Position numbers and translations under genes: made by a program | The notes under the pieces: model-generated | Told to the model about the DNA's origin: nothing | Databases searched by the model: none | Seen by the model: the letters and a program-made list of their open reading frames with translations, nothing else | In this document: positions 30,920 to 42,766 of the stretch, piece by piece | Numbering within the stretch: position 1 is the stretch's first letter | Layout: the number at the start of each line of letters is the position of its first letter | DNA from: Heloderma charlesbogerti | Lineage: Eukaryota; Chordata; Lepidosauria; Squamata; Helodermatidae | Direction of reading: 5' to 3' | DNA length: 64,000 bases | Assembly: GCA_026122225.1 (NCBI GenBank) | Contig: JANEZZ010000732.1 | Span: 241,364 to 305,363 of the forward strand

Positions 30920-32598
30920 ATGGTGCTGTCCCAGGACGATAAGAACCACGTGAAGGCCATCTGGTCCGAAGTGCACGGCCATGCAGAAGAGATCGGTGCC
31001 GAGTCCCTGTGCAGGTAAGCCCGCCCCATCAGGTCTGGGACTCTTTCAGGCCCCCGGTCCTAGGCTGAGGGTGTGACTGAGGTCCCTTTTGGGGTTCAAG
31101 TGCTGTGAACAGGGGGCTTAGACAGAAGCCAGGGAATGGAACAGGAGTGAAGCTTTGGTTCTCAAGCAGGCCTGCCTTTCCCTGAGGGCAGAACATTTCT
31201 GCTGCCTGGAGACTGAGATGCGGGCAATTCACTCTGACAAAGCTGTGCTCCAGTTGTGGAACAACGGACCAGTATGAGAATAAATTGCAATATTTGGCAC
31301 TCCTCACAGCTAGCAGCTCCATGAGTCTGGAAGGTGCCCATATACCCTGATGGGGCCGAAGGAAACATCAGCTGCCTAAAACTATGAAAAAAGACTGTTT
31401 TTGCAGGTTTCTGGCCACCCTGTATGTCTTTCACCAATCCAGAACCAAATCCCTGGCTGACAAGTGAAAAAGAAGCAAAAGGAGAAAGGCAGAAAAGGGC
31501 GAAAGGCAGAAAAGGGAGAAAAGGGAGAGTTAGAAGGCAGGAAGGTTTAGGAGAGTTAAGGCACAATGCTATGCATTTTAGGTATTTTCTCTGTAATATG
31601 CTCTGTAAACATTGCATGTGTCACATTCTGCTTCTGTTCTGTAGAATGTTCTTTTGCATGTACTATTCTCTACAAACCATAACTTAAGGCTTCCTGTGTG
31701 GCACATTTTCATTTGTTTGACAAGTTGAAAAGTGATTCATTGTTTTCCTGCTTAAGTTTTAAAATATATTTACAAACATCTTGACCTTTGAAATAGCCTG
31801 AAATCAACTCCTGTCCCCCTCCCACAACCATTGGTTCAAAGTCAGAACCTCATCTACAGAGGGGACCCCTGCCCTGCCCTGCCCTGCCCTGTCCAGAGCT
31901 GCTGGCAGCTCTCCTGACAGCTGCTTCTCTCTCTCTCCACGCAGGATGTTCTCAGCGAACCCCTCCACCAAGACCTACTTCCCCCACTTCGACATGGGCC
32001 CGAACTCCAACGACATCAAGGTGCACGGCAAGAAGGTGATCAACGCCATCACCCAGGCGGTCAACAACATGGACAGCATGGAGGGAGCCCTCTCCAAGCT
32101 CAGTGAGAAGCACGCCAACGAATTGCGCGTGGACCCCGTCAACTTCGACGTGAGTCCCTCCCCCCCCGCCATTAGCAGGATGGTCAAGGTCCAGCTCCTA
32201 GGCTCTGGTCTGCCCTGGCCAGAAGACCCCTGATCCTTCCCTTCCTCCCCCTTCCCTGCCTGGGCCGCCCTCCCCGTGGGTGGGAGGGTGCTGTTACACT
32301 CAAGCCCTGGTTGTACGTTTCCCATAGACACCTGGTTGGCCACTGTGTGAATAGAATCCTGGACTAGTAGATGGACTTTTGGTCTGATCCAGCATCAGGG
32401 CTCTTCTGATGTTCTTGTGGGGTGGATCAGGGCCCCTCCATCCCTCACTCTTCCCTCTCCTCTCCGCAGCTGCTGCGTCACTGCATCCTGGTGACCGTTG
32501 CCGCCCACCACAACGGCCACCTTGAGCCTGACATTATCCTCTCCCTGGACAAGTTCCTGGCTCGTGTGGGCAGGGTCCTGATCTCCATGTACCGCTAG
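30920..32598 (+). CDS. HBA: Alpha-globin (alphaA-like), copy 7, intact
   Basis: Exons 30920-31014, 31945-32149 and 32470-32598; introns 930 and 320 bp; canonical splice sites; 142 residues. Haem histidines 58 and 87 and terminal Tyr-Arg are present. Distinctive: Ser before [10 protein letters not shown], Cys30 (AESLCR), MFSANPS at the exon 2 start, IKVHGKK where others have IKMHGKK, and exon 3 with Cys104, [10 protein letters not shown] and [14 protein letters not shown]. It is the most diverged of the intact copies and the last in the array. It shares the intron 2 LINE tail (32,277-32,415) and 3' flank with copy 6. Confidence 0.93.
32277..32415 (+). mobile_element. LINE 3' tail in intron 2 of copy 7
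   Basis: Same LINE 3' tail at the same intron position as in copy 6, so the insertion preceded that duplication. Confidence 0.75.
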
Positions 32599-32679
32599 AC
32601 CAGAGGAGGCCAGCAAGGCTGAGTGCCAGAGGAGCGCCCCTTGCCTCCCTTCCCTCCCCTTTCTCCCTGCCCCGCCTGT

Positions 32680-32685
32680 AATAAA
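32680..32685 (+). terminator. Polyadenylation signal, globin copy 7
   Basis: AATAAA, 82 bp after the stop codon. Confidence 0.85.
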
Positions 32686-32919
32686 GCTGCTCTTGGCCAC
32701 AAAAGTGCTGCTGTCCTGGCATCTGTTTGCGCTGTGGGAGGGACTGAAATGGGGATGGGGGGAGTGGGGACAGACTCTCCTAGCTTTGCAGGTTAAATGT
32801 AGCCACAGGAGCTAATTCGCACGCACAGCACATGCCACTACAACAGCCTTGTGCACTTTCGTGGGTGGGGTGGGGTGGAGTGGCGTCTCTTTGTTGCTTT
32901 GCATCACATTCCATGCCAT

Positions 32920-33856
32920 TTGGAAGCCTATGCAGAGCAGCAGAAGATCCTGGACACTGAACAGCACTAATGCAGAAGACTGTGATATTTGAGAAGCATC
33001 AGGAACTCTAACAAAGGTTTATTTGGAGATAGGGATAAAAAAACCTCATGTACGAATAAGAGGGGAAAATACCCAGATGCATGAACACCGTACAGCTGCC
33101 TTAAGAATATTATAACATAAATTTAGTGGCATCACTGCCCTTATCATAACGCTGAGATCTAGAGCCATCTTCCCCAACCTGGCACCTCCCAGATGTTTGG
33201 GATGGCAACCGCAGCATTCCGGACCATTGGCCTTGCTGGCTGAAGCTGTTTGGAGTAGAAGTCCAAAACACCTGAAGGGCACCAGGTTGGGTCAGGCAGC
33301 TCTAGAGAGTAGCAGTGGAGTCTGCGGGGAATGTCTTTAGCCGTGGGAGGAGAATGAGTTTGCTTGATCAGGTCTGAGGGTTCCAGAGAAGCCTGGACTG
33401 CTCCCTTTTCTTTTCACATGGTTATCAACCGCTTTTTATGTCAGGTAACAACACCACTTCTGTGTGGCTTGAATTTTAAACTACAGCAACGTTCTTTTGG
33501 ACGTGCATATTTTTCTTCCAACGTTTTGTGTATGGTTGCCCATGTAAGAAAAACCCTGACAGTACCAGAGAAGAGGTCTACCATTTCTGGTAGATCTGGT
33601 GACTGAGCAGCAATAAGGCCTGGGCACCTGCTCTACCAAGATAGGCAAACTGAGTTGTTTCTCAGGCGATAGACCTGGTGTCCAGACAATGTCCTTCTAC
33701 CCACGGCTGAAACCCCCAGTTCTTTCCATGACTCCCTTCACCACTGTAATGAACCTTCGGGCCAAAAGCCATTACACAGTTGAAGGGCATGGTTAATCTT
33801 GTGTGTTGGGGGTGCCCTGCTCAGCTTTCAGCCCACTGCTAGGCTGTGCTGTACAG
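32920..33856. other. 3' flank of copy 7 and unassigned spacer
   Basis: 32,920-33,160 matches 29,865-30,100 behind copy 6. 33,170-33,295 is the fold-back repeat. 33,300-33,856 holds nothing I can assign. Confidence 0.5.
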
Positions 33857-33977
33857 TAGAGATGGGGGAGAATTCTGCCACGGACCCCAATGAGGCTGGA
33901 TTCCAATAATCTGGCCCCATTGGGGCCCATGGGGGAACGGAGCACTCACCTCTGCTGCCCCCCGGAATCCATGTGGG

Positions 33978-35665
33978 TCATAGAACCATAGAATAGTAGG
34001 GTTGGAAGGGGCTTACAAGGCCATCGAGTCCAACCCCCTGCTCAATGCAGGAATCCAAGTCAGAGCATCCCTGACAGATGGCTGTCCACCCTCGTCTTGA
34101 AGGCCTCCAGTGTGGGACAGCCCACCACCTCCCTGGGGAATTGGTTCCACTGTCATACTGCTTTAACAGTCAGGAAGTTTTTCCTGATGTTCAGCCGGAA
34201 TCTGGCTTCCTTTCACTTGAGCCCATTATTCCATGTCCTGCACTCTGGGTTGATCAAGAAGAGATCCTGGCCTTCCTCTCTGTGACAACCTTTCAAGTAC
34301 TTGAAGAGCACTATCATATCTCCCCTCAGTCTTCTCTTCTCAAGGCTAAACATGCCCAGTTCTTTCAGTCTCTCTTCATAGGGCTTTGTTTCCAGTCCCC
34401 TGATCATCTTTGTTGCCCTCCTCTGAACCCTCTCCAGTTTGTCTGCATCCTTCTTAAAATGTGGTGCCCAGAACTGGACACATTACTCCAGATGAGGCCT
34501 AACCAGTGCTGAGTAGAGGGGAACTAGTACTTCCCGGGACTGGGAAGCTAAGCTTCTATTAATGCAGCCCAAAATGGCACTGGCCTTTTTTGCAGCCACA
34601 TCACATTGTTGGCTCATATTCAGCTTGTGATCGACAACAATTCCAAGATCCTTCTCGCTTGTAGTGTGGTTGAGCCATGTATCCCCCATCTTGTAGCTCT
34701 GCATTTGGTTTGTTTTTCCTAGGTGCAGAACTTGGCATTTATCCCTATGAAATGTCATTGTGTTGTTTTCTGCCCAGCGCTCCAGTCTATCAAGATCACT
34801 TTAAATTTTGTTTCTGTCTTCCAAAGTATTAGCTATCCTGCCCAATTTTGTGTCATCTGCAAATTCATAGACCCTCTTTTGGGAGAAGACTGAGCCAAAG
34901 TAGGAATTGAGCATCTCTGCCTTTTCTTTGTCATCTGTTATCATTTTGCCATCCTTATTTAATAGGTGAACCACCATTTCTTTCCTCTGTCTTTTACTAT
35001 GCACGTAGCTGAAGAAAACCTTTTTGTTGCTTTTAGCATCCCTCGCTAACCTCAGCCGGTATTAGGCTCCGACCACCAGGTTCCTTTTATTCTTTGCTCC
35101 ATTTATTTCAACCCAGATGCTCTCGATGGGGCTACCAAGCTCCTCCTCCTGTATTTCTGTGCAGAGATATGTATTTTTCACATACAGGGCAACCCCACCT
35201 CCCTTTCTGTTCCTCCTGTTCTTTTTGAACAAGTTATATCCTTCAACTGCTGTATTCCAGTCATGAGAGCCATCCCACCAAGTCTCAGTTATACCTATCT
35301 AGCCATAATTTCCCTCTTGTATTAAGAGTTCAAGTTCTTTCTGTTTGTTTCCCATACACTGGGCATTAGTATATAGACATCGAAGACCATGTGCTTCATA
35401 GTTTGGCTTTCTTCCTACATGTGTCTGAAGACTATTATTGGGTGCTATTAGAGCTGTTCTCTCTGTTGTGGTACATGAGCCTTTGTCCATTGTTACCCCC
35501 AACATTACATCTCCCTTCCCCGTAGGATTCAGTTTAAAGCCCTCCTGATGAAGTTCTTCATGCTGTGGCCAAACACATTCTTCCCAGCCCTTGTGAGGTG
35601 CAACCCATCCCTTGCCAACAGCCCATCTTCCAGGGTCAGCTCCCTCATAGTGTTGATCCTGCGGA
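33978..35665 (-). mobile_element. CR1 LINE with internal deletion, nested in H5
   Basis: The 3' end (CATAGAACCATAGAATAGTA in plus orientation) is at the left. Minus-strand frames show [20 protein letters not shown] and EKDLGIVVDHKLNMSQQCD RT C-terminal blocks at 34.2-34.8 kb. At about 35,055 the body jumps to the 5' endonuclease region (GGGVALYVK, LRCLYTNAQ) ending near 35,665. The central RT is deleted. Not functional. Confidence 0.8.
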
Positions 35666-35834
35666 GTGGACGCCATTTGCGTCCCTATTCATGTGATACG
35701 CTACGCAAATATTTGTGTAGCCTATCGTGTCAAAAAACAGGGACGCAAATGGCATAGTGGACGCCATTTGCAGCTGTAAAGCTGGTAGATTAGCCTAAAT
35801 GCAGCTGTAAATGGCTGCATTTAGGCTAATCTAT

Positions 35835-36035
35835 CTATCTATCTATTTATTTATTTATTTATTGCATTTATATGCTGCCTTTTTTCCTCTTGCAAGGAAC
35901 CCAGGGTGGCTTACATTATCCTCTTCCTCTCCATTTTATCCTCACAACAACAACCCTGTGAGATGGGTTGGGCTGAGAGTCTGTGACTGGCCCAAAGTCA
36001 CCCAGTGAGCTTCCATGGCCAAGTGGGGACTAGCT
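35835..36035 (-). mobile_element. CORE/MIR-type SINE fragment
   Basis: Contains GACTGGCCCAAAGTCACCCAG and a TTTATTTATTTATTGCATTTATA tail region (partial), the pattern of MIR-like CORE-SINEs common in squamates. The tRNA-like head is missing. A 19-bp inverted pair (AGATTAGCCTAAATGCAGC and complement) sits just before it, around 35,790-35,830. Confidence 0.5.
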
Positions 36036-36724
36036 TTATGGCTGCAAATGGCGCCCACTACGCCATTGGTGTCCGGAGACTCACTCACTCTACCCCAGCG
36101 ATATGGCACGGCAATGGTGGCCAGCTGTATCACCAGCGAAGCGAAGCAGGCGGCCAGCTCCGCAGGATTGCCGCAGAGTGGAGCCGGCCCAGACGGATTC
36201 TGGGGGGGAGGGACAGATCGCCCCCCCCCGCGGACCCCCCCCCCGCTGGACCTGGAGGTAAGGGACTCGTATATCCCTACTCTACAGGCAACACACAATA
36301 GTTTCAGGTACCTTCACAAGAGGTTTCTTTATTTCTGCAGTATATGAAAAGCACTGCCTTCTGTGGAGCTGCATGGCACACTGTCTGAGCTCCAACGCCA
36401 ACACTAAGAGAAAGATTGGGAGAGGTTCCACTTGAGCTTCCTGCAATAGCTAAAAATGGCAGGTTCTCTTACACATATACAGATATATATCACAACAACC
36501 CGTTCTAACCTTTAATATATTGAACTGTTGCTAAATCAGTTTCTCAGCTCCAGCTGCATTTCCCTAAAACACCAACAACACCGGACTATGTTGCAGAGTT
36601 TCAACCATGACCCTCCTTCCAGAAATATGGATGTCATAATGATGATGCTCAACTGCATGCGTGGTCAAGGTATTTTTTTAGATGTTGATAAACTCAGAAA
36701 AAAAATGTATTAACAAGATCTGAG

Positions 36725-37018
36725 TAGAGATATGAAGTCCCAGAAACCCGCCCAGAAAAGTCCGGGGGAGGGGGGCAGTTTCTTCTTCTTCTGAGGATTG
36801 TTTTTGTTTCTTTCTGAAAAATTGGAAAAAATGAATAGCTTTTAAGACAAATTGTTTATATATTGTTACCCAGCCTTTACTCCGTTGTATTGCTTTTTTC
36901 CATTTTCCCCAAAATTTTCATTCCCCCCCTCGAAAGCCCGCCCCCCAAAAAACAACTTGCGGAAAAACAGGTTTTTCCCATGGATGGCCTCAAAATTTCC
37001 TGAAAGTTTACATCTCTG
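36725..37018. mobile_element. Short hAT-like element, different family (H6)
   Basis: TAGAGATATGAAG at the left and TTTACATCTCTG at the right form imperfect inverted ends. Flanks GATCTGAG and CACCTGAG match at 6 of 8 positions. No hairpin arrays and no coding region. Confidence 0.4.
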
Positions 37019-37325
37019 CACCTGAGTTAGAAAGACCATGAACTCCTGTCTTTGCTACTCCCTTTTGTGTTTTTGGTAGACACAATACTGCCCAAACCCA
37101 AATATAGGAAACTCCTGGATTTCTAAATGGTTTTTTAGACTGTACTCATTTCCTGACAAGAAAGACCCACAAAAGGCTTAACACACCCAGAAGGGTTAAC
37201 ACACCCAGATAGTGAGTGTGTTCACCATTCTTGTGACTTCATTCATTGGCTAAAAACCCTAAAAGATGGGAAGAGGCAAGTTTCTCACAAAATGAAGAGG
37301 CAGAATAGTGGCTGAACATTTTGCC

Positions 37326-39620
37326 TCATTTTCATTTCATTTATTATATTTCTATACTGCCCCATAGCCGAAGCTCTCTGGGCGGCTCACAAAAATTAAA
37401 AACCATTAAAATACATTATATACAATATAAAAACCATTCACATAATGACATAAAACAAATAACACACACAACATATATCTAAAACAATTTAAAACAATCA
37501 GCCAGAGACAATCAAGAGACTCATTAAATGCTGCCAAACGCCTGAGAGAAGACGGCAGTTTTAACTTGGTGCTGAAAAGATGACAATGCTGGCACCAGGT
37601 GGGCCTTGTCAGGGATATTATTCCATAAATGAAGAGCCACCATCAAAAAGGCGCTCTCCCTTGTTGATGTCAGGGTTGGATCGGAGTCCACAGAGCCCCA
37701 GAGCAGTTCTGATTCTGAGGAAGAGATAGAAACCATGGGAGAGGAACCCGCTCGCTGTTCATAGGTGCAGCTGGAGAGAGAACCCCTCCCTGCTCACATT
37801 CCTGAGAGTGACAGTGACCCTGGCAGGGAGAGGGAGGGACAACGGGAGCTTCTAGACACGAGGTGCCGGCGCACAGACAAACGGGAGGTTGCGGGCGCCG
37901 AGAGGAGGCACTCAGCCCGCTTGGCGCAACGACAACAGCTGCGCCCCGATGCCCCATGGGAAAGGGGTGGACTCTCTCCTCCTAGCCCTTAAGTTCAGAG
38001 GCTTCCTGCCCTTTCCCTCCAAATGGAGACCAACTGATTCCCTAAGGCTAGAATCCCCTGGTAGGCTGCTCCCTTAAATTTTCCTTTAGGCTCAGGCAAT
38101 TAGCATCTGCAAGCATCATTAGATTGAATGGAAATAAAGCCTTGGAAAAGAGTCTGCGTATTGATTCTGGCTACTTGAGGATTTCAGAGGCAGCAAGGGA
38201 GCTCCTGACAGCTGCCACCTTCCGAGCCTCCCTTGGAGGAGGCTCTCGGAGGAAGGCCTTAGATGCAGAGTATAGTATACGCGTTGGTTCATGCCGGGAG
38301 AGGCATTCTGTCAGGTACTGTGGTCCCAAGCCATATAGGGCTTTATAGGTCAAAATCAGCACACCGAATTGGGCTCGGAAGCATATAGGCAGCCAGTGCA
38401 AGCGGGACAGAAACGGTCTTATATGTTCAGACCTTCTGGTCCCCGTTATCAGTCTGGCTGCCACATTTTGCACAAGCTGCAGCTTCCAAACCATCTTCAA
38501 AGGCAACCCCACATAGAGCGCATTGCAGTAATCTAACTTGGAGGTTACCAGAGCATAGACAACTGAGGCCAAGTTATCGCTGTCCAGATAGGGGCGTAGC
38601 TGGGCGACCAACTGAAGTTGGTTGAAAGCATTCTGTGCCACTGAGGTTACTTGAGCCTCAAGTGACAAAGGTGGCTCCAGGAGGACCTCCAATCTACAAA
38701 CCTACTCCTTCAGGGGGAGTGCAACCCCATCCAGAACAGGTTGAACACCCTCCATCTGGTCAGGACAACCACCCATTAACAGCGTTTCAGTCTTGTCTGG
38801 ATTGAGCGTCAGTTTATTAGCCCTCATCCAGTCCACTGTCACACCCAGGCACCGATTTAGCACATCCACAGCCCACCTGAAGAAGATGAAAAGGAGAAAT
38901 AGAGCTGCATGTCATCAGCATACTGAAGACAATGTATTCCATAACTCTGGATGGATTGCGCCCAATGGTTTCATGTAGATGTTGAATAACATGGGGGCCA
39001 AAACCGACCCCTGCGGAACCCCATACTAGAGAGTCCACAGGGACGAGCAATATTCCCCAAGCACCACCTTCTGGAACCCACCATCCAAGTAGGAGGGAAA
39101 CCACAACAGTGCAGTGCCTCCCACTCCCAACTCAGACAATCACCCCCAAAGGATACCATGGTCAATGGTTTCAAAAGCCCCCAAGAGATCAAGGAGAATC
39201 AACAAGGTCATGCTCCCCCATCTCTCTCCCCACATAAGTCATCATACTGGGTGACCAAGGCTGTTTCCGTGCCAAAACCTGACCTGAACCCTGACTGAAA
39301 TGGATCTAGATAATCAGTCTCATCCAAAAGTGTTTGGAGCTGATTGGCAACCTTGCCCAGGAAAGGAACATTTGCCACTGGCCTAAAATTACAAAGATTT
39401 TCCAGGTCCAGGGAGGGTTTCTTTAGGAGTGGTACCACCACCGCCTCTTTGAGGCAGCCTGAGACCACTCCCTCTCGCAAGGAGTCATTTATCACCCCAG
39501 CTAGCTGTTCCTTCCCTGACAGTTTTTATAAGCCAGGGGTGGGGGGGGGATCCAATATGGAAGTGGTTGTACGAACCAGTCCAAGCACCTTGTCAACATC
39601 ATCAAGCTGAATCATATCTC
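37326..39620 (-). mobile_element. L2-type LINE, decayed, minus strand
   Basis: Left end is the L2 3' UTR (CATTTATTATATTTCTATACTG in plus orientation, partial). Minus-strand frames give the ORF2 C-terminus (LDYCNALYVGLP, LHWLPI, FQHQVKTAVF) and RT pieces (FRPVANVPFLGKV, DPFQSGFRSG). It is interrupted by a solo LTR at 37,668-38,210. Many frameshifts. Confidence 0.82.
37668..38210 (+). mobile_element. Solo LTR (543 bp), plus strand
   Basis: Runs TGTCAGGGTTGG...GCTCCTGACA and carries AATAAAG at about 38,131. It is homologous in reverse complement to the LTR at 17,390-17,926 (shared CAGTTCTGATTCTGAGGA). It splits the L2 reading frame. The flanking 5-mers GTTGA and GCTGC no longer match, so the duplication is decayed or the event is old. 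Confidence 0.65.
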
Positions 39621-41542
39621 AGGTTCTACAAATCTAGAGATCTGCTATTTTTTTTAAAGAAAGCTGAGAATCTGGAGATTGTGGCTCATCCCCAGGGGGT
39701 CAATTGCCCCTCCTTGCACCTTCCAGCACATACCCATGAGCATGGATAGAATTTGGAAAGCTATACTCATAATGCGACAGTTGGCCATGTCTTCCTTTCC
39801 CTCATGTTCTCTTTCAGCTCTTTCCCAGCCTTAGTGGGTGAAAGCACAGGGTTTTAAGGTGCTTTCACATACCAGCATGAACAGCTCAATCCCATGCATG
39901 TTTTGGTGAGTTGGGGTGTTAAATCACAACAGTCTGGAAAACACCTCGTTAACTTTAAATCAAAATTCACTGGGAATTTGCTTTACAAGGCAGGCGCTCT
40001 CACGGGCTACTGAATCGAGGGCTTAACAGGCCATGGGGCTGCCTGGCTGGGCCTTCCAGAAAGCCGGCCTCACCGCCTCTTCCAGGCTCACATTGTACCA
40101 TTTGCGTGGCAGCCACTCTCAACTGAGCTCGATGGAGTCCCACCAGAGGCTGGGCCCCGCCTGTGTTGTGCGGAACTGGAGAGTGGAGATAGCGCAGGGC
40201 AGGCGTGTGCAGCAAAAAGGTGCAGTTGCTGCTCTCAGAACAGAGCTGGTTCCTCATGGAGGAGCCTGGTCATTCTGCTGCCTGCTACTACCTTTTTGCT
40301 TTGCAAGAAGGTGCTCCTGTAGCATCAGTTAAAGTCAGGGGCATCCCCACACTCCCCTGTTTAATTTACTGACCCCCTGTCCTGTCCTGAGCGTTGCCCG
40401 TGTGACTGGAACCTGGAACTAGAGATAGATGGGGCGGGTGCAGCACAGCAGCCACTGTTGCTGCCCTCCGAATGTTCTCATGATTGGAAGGCGGGGGGGG
40501 GGGGGCAGTTGCCTCTGCTTGCCTCCATGAGTGGGTGCCTGCACTTCCAAGATCAGAGCCAGTGCAGAGGGCGGTGGGCGAGTCCCCTTCTCTATCTGCA
40601 CACAGCAGGCAGAGAAAGCGCAACGCCCAGGCAACTGCTAGCAGGGCAACCGATAACCTGGCCGGGCGGCTTGGAATGAGAAACCTCTACCCAGCCCGGC
40701 GATAGGAGGAGGAGGTGGCTGAGGAGCATCAAGGAAGAAGCAACACTTGGGGGGGGGTGACAAAGGCCGGAGGCACCCCCACACCACCCCCACCCTTGCA
40801 AGGGCAGTGGGAGGCTGAGATGCTGCTTGCAGGGCCCAAAACAAAAGTTGAGCATGTGGGGAAGTGGCTCACCCAAAGATTCAACGGAGAGGGCAGAGAT
40901 GACCCAAGAGCTGCCCTCCTCTAGCTACGGACAAAGGTGGTTGCAGAAGGGGTGCAGGAGATGGGCCCAAATCAATTTCCCCCGACTCCCAGTGGCCACT
41001 CCTCTGCCACTCCTTACCCATGTGGCTCTTAGACAGAAAGGTGGTGGGTGGGGTGGATTGTGGGCTCGTCCCTCGTGGGCGCTACTCCAAAGCACTCTGC
41101 ACGTGCTCATACGCCATGCTGCTGATCCACTGCTAAGACCAGCAGTGCCAGGGCTCGTGTCTGGGAGGTCCCCATCCCCACAGGGAAAACCCCTCCAGTG
41201 TTCAGGCGCTGCCCCTCATGGGCCTTCCCCATTCCCCCCTCTCTCCTGGGTCTGGCTTTGCCTTTCACAAGGAGGGGGGGTTACACTGCCAACCTCATGG
41301 GGGGAGGGTTGCCCTGCAGCACGGAGAAGAGGGGAGGGAGTCTCTGGCCAGTTCATGTTAAGAAGGATGAGCTCCTGCAGTCAGACACACACGCATGGAA
41401 GCATTGCAAAGGCTACCCAGAATCCCCCCCGGGGATGGTGCAGCTGCTGCCCAGAGGTCTGGCAAATGTCAAGGCCTCGAAGTCTGGAACGGGACCCGCT
41501 GAGCTGACCGTACCATCTTCCTGGCCTCACATGGGGCACTTA
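39621..41542. other. Spacer without assignable gene
   Basis: No conserved protein, RNA or clear repeat is recognised. It has a G run near 40,493-40,504 and G/C-rich stretches; open frames here are compositional. Confidence 0.5.
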
Positions 41543-42531
41543 TCATAGAATCATAGAATAGTAGGGTTGGAAGAGTCTATAAGACCATCAAGTACAACCC
41601 CTGCTCAATGCAGGAATCTAAGACAAAGCATCCCTGACAGATGGCTGTCCAGCCTCATCTTGAATGCCTCCGGTGTGGGAGAGCCCACCACCTCCCCAGG
41701 GAATTGGTTCCATTGTCGTATTGCTCTAACAGTCAGGAAGTTTCTCCTGATGTTCAGCCGGAATCTGGCTTCCTGTCACTTGAGCCCGCTATTCCGTGTC
41801 CTGCATTCTGGGATGATCAAGAAGAGATGCCCTCCTCTGAACCCTCTCCAGTTTGTCTGCATCCTTCTTAAAATGTGGTGCCCAGAACTGGACACAGTAC
41901 CCCAGATGAGGCCTAACCAGTGCTGAGTAGGGGGGAACTAGTACTTCCTGGGATTTGGAAGCTATGCTTCTATTAATGCAGCCCAAAACAGCATTGGCCT
42001 TTTTTGCAGCCACATCACATTGTTGGCTGATATTCAGCTTGTGATCGACAACAATGCCAAGATCCTTCTCGCTTGTACTGTTGTTGAGCCACGTATCCCC
42101 CATCTTGTAACTGTGCATTTGGTTTCTTTTTCCTAGGTGCAGAATTTGGCATTTATCCCTATGAAACGTCATTGTGTTGTTTTCTGCCCAGCGCTCCAGT
42201 CTATCCAGATCACTTTGAATTTTGTTTCTGTCTTCCAAAATATTAGCTATCCTGCCCAATTTTGTGTCATCTGCAAATTCGATCAGTATTCCCTGCACCT
42301 CCTCCTCCAAGTCATTCATAGAAATGTTGAAGAGCACTGGGCCCAGGACTGAGCCCTGCGGTACCCCACTCGTTACCTCTCCCCAGTTTGAGAAGATCCC
42401 ACTGATAAGCACTCTTGGAGTCTGATTCTGTAGCCAACTGTGGATCTACCTGATCGTTGTTTCATCTAGCCCACTTTTAGTTAGTTTGCTAATCAGGATA
42501 TCATGGGGCACTTTGTGGAAAGCTTTGGGCA
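41543..42531 (-). mobile_element. CR1 LINE 3' part
   Basis: Starts at the left with TCATAGAATCATAGAATAG, the CR1 3' end in reverse. A minus-strand frame of 207 codons (42412-41789) shows SNWGEVTSGVPQGSVLGPVL, FADDTKLG (RT catalytic region) and EKDLGIVVDHKLN. 5'-truncated within the RT, with a small deletion near 41,828. Confidence 0.88.
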
Positions 42532-42766
42532 GGGGAGGTGCACTGGAAATAGCAGAATGGATCTTTCTTATGATGCCTCTCATTTTCCAGTCTTTTTTTC
42601 TATGGCAACAGCAACCCAGGGGTCAAACATGAGCCCTTTCTGGGGCTGCTTCTCTTGGTACAATTGTTCCCCAGTGGATGGAGAGCGCTAGGAGATTTTC
42701 ACCAATCCCAGCACTACCCTAAAGCCTTGTGTGGGCAGGTCTGCCTGTGTGGGGGTCTGCTGGGCA

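Larger units (their letters stand above)
33857..36279. mobile_element. hAT-like element carrying nested CR1 and SINE (H5)
   Basis: Left end TAGAGATGGGGGAG follows CTGTACAG (33849-33856). Right end GTATATCCCTA precedes CTCTACAG (36280-36287), an 8-bp duplication with one mismatch. The left part has a minus-strand donor-like AGAGGTGAGTG; the right end has GGAGGTAAGGG. Internal arms GACGCCATTTGCG and CGCTACGCAAATATTTGTG are decayed versions of the family hairpins. A CR1 (33,978-35,665) and a CORE-SINE-like piece (about 35,835-36,035) lie inside, so this is the oldest copy here. Confidence 0.75.

Noticed and set aside
2955..33000. Some units being alphaD or embryonic pi globin
   Set aside because: All exon 1 copies start [11 protein letters not shown] or [11 protein letters not shown] and all exon 2 copies share NSNDIK(M/V)[11 protein letters not shown]. 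AlphaD and pi patterns known from other sauropsids are not seen, though without a tree this remains a judgement.
37700..37990. Arg/Glu-rich open frame as a possible gene (DPGREREGQRELLD...)
   Set aside because: It lies wholly inside the solo LTR at 37,668-38,210 and has no start context or neighbours. The composition is that of the LTR.
40360..41550. Several open frames of 85-226 codons as candidate genes
   Set aside because: They overlap in opposite frames, are Pro/Gly/Ser-rich, lack motifs and splice structure, and follow local GC-rich runs.
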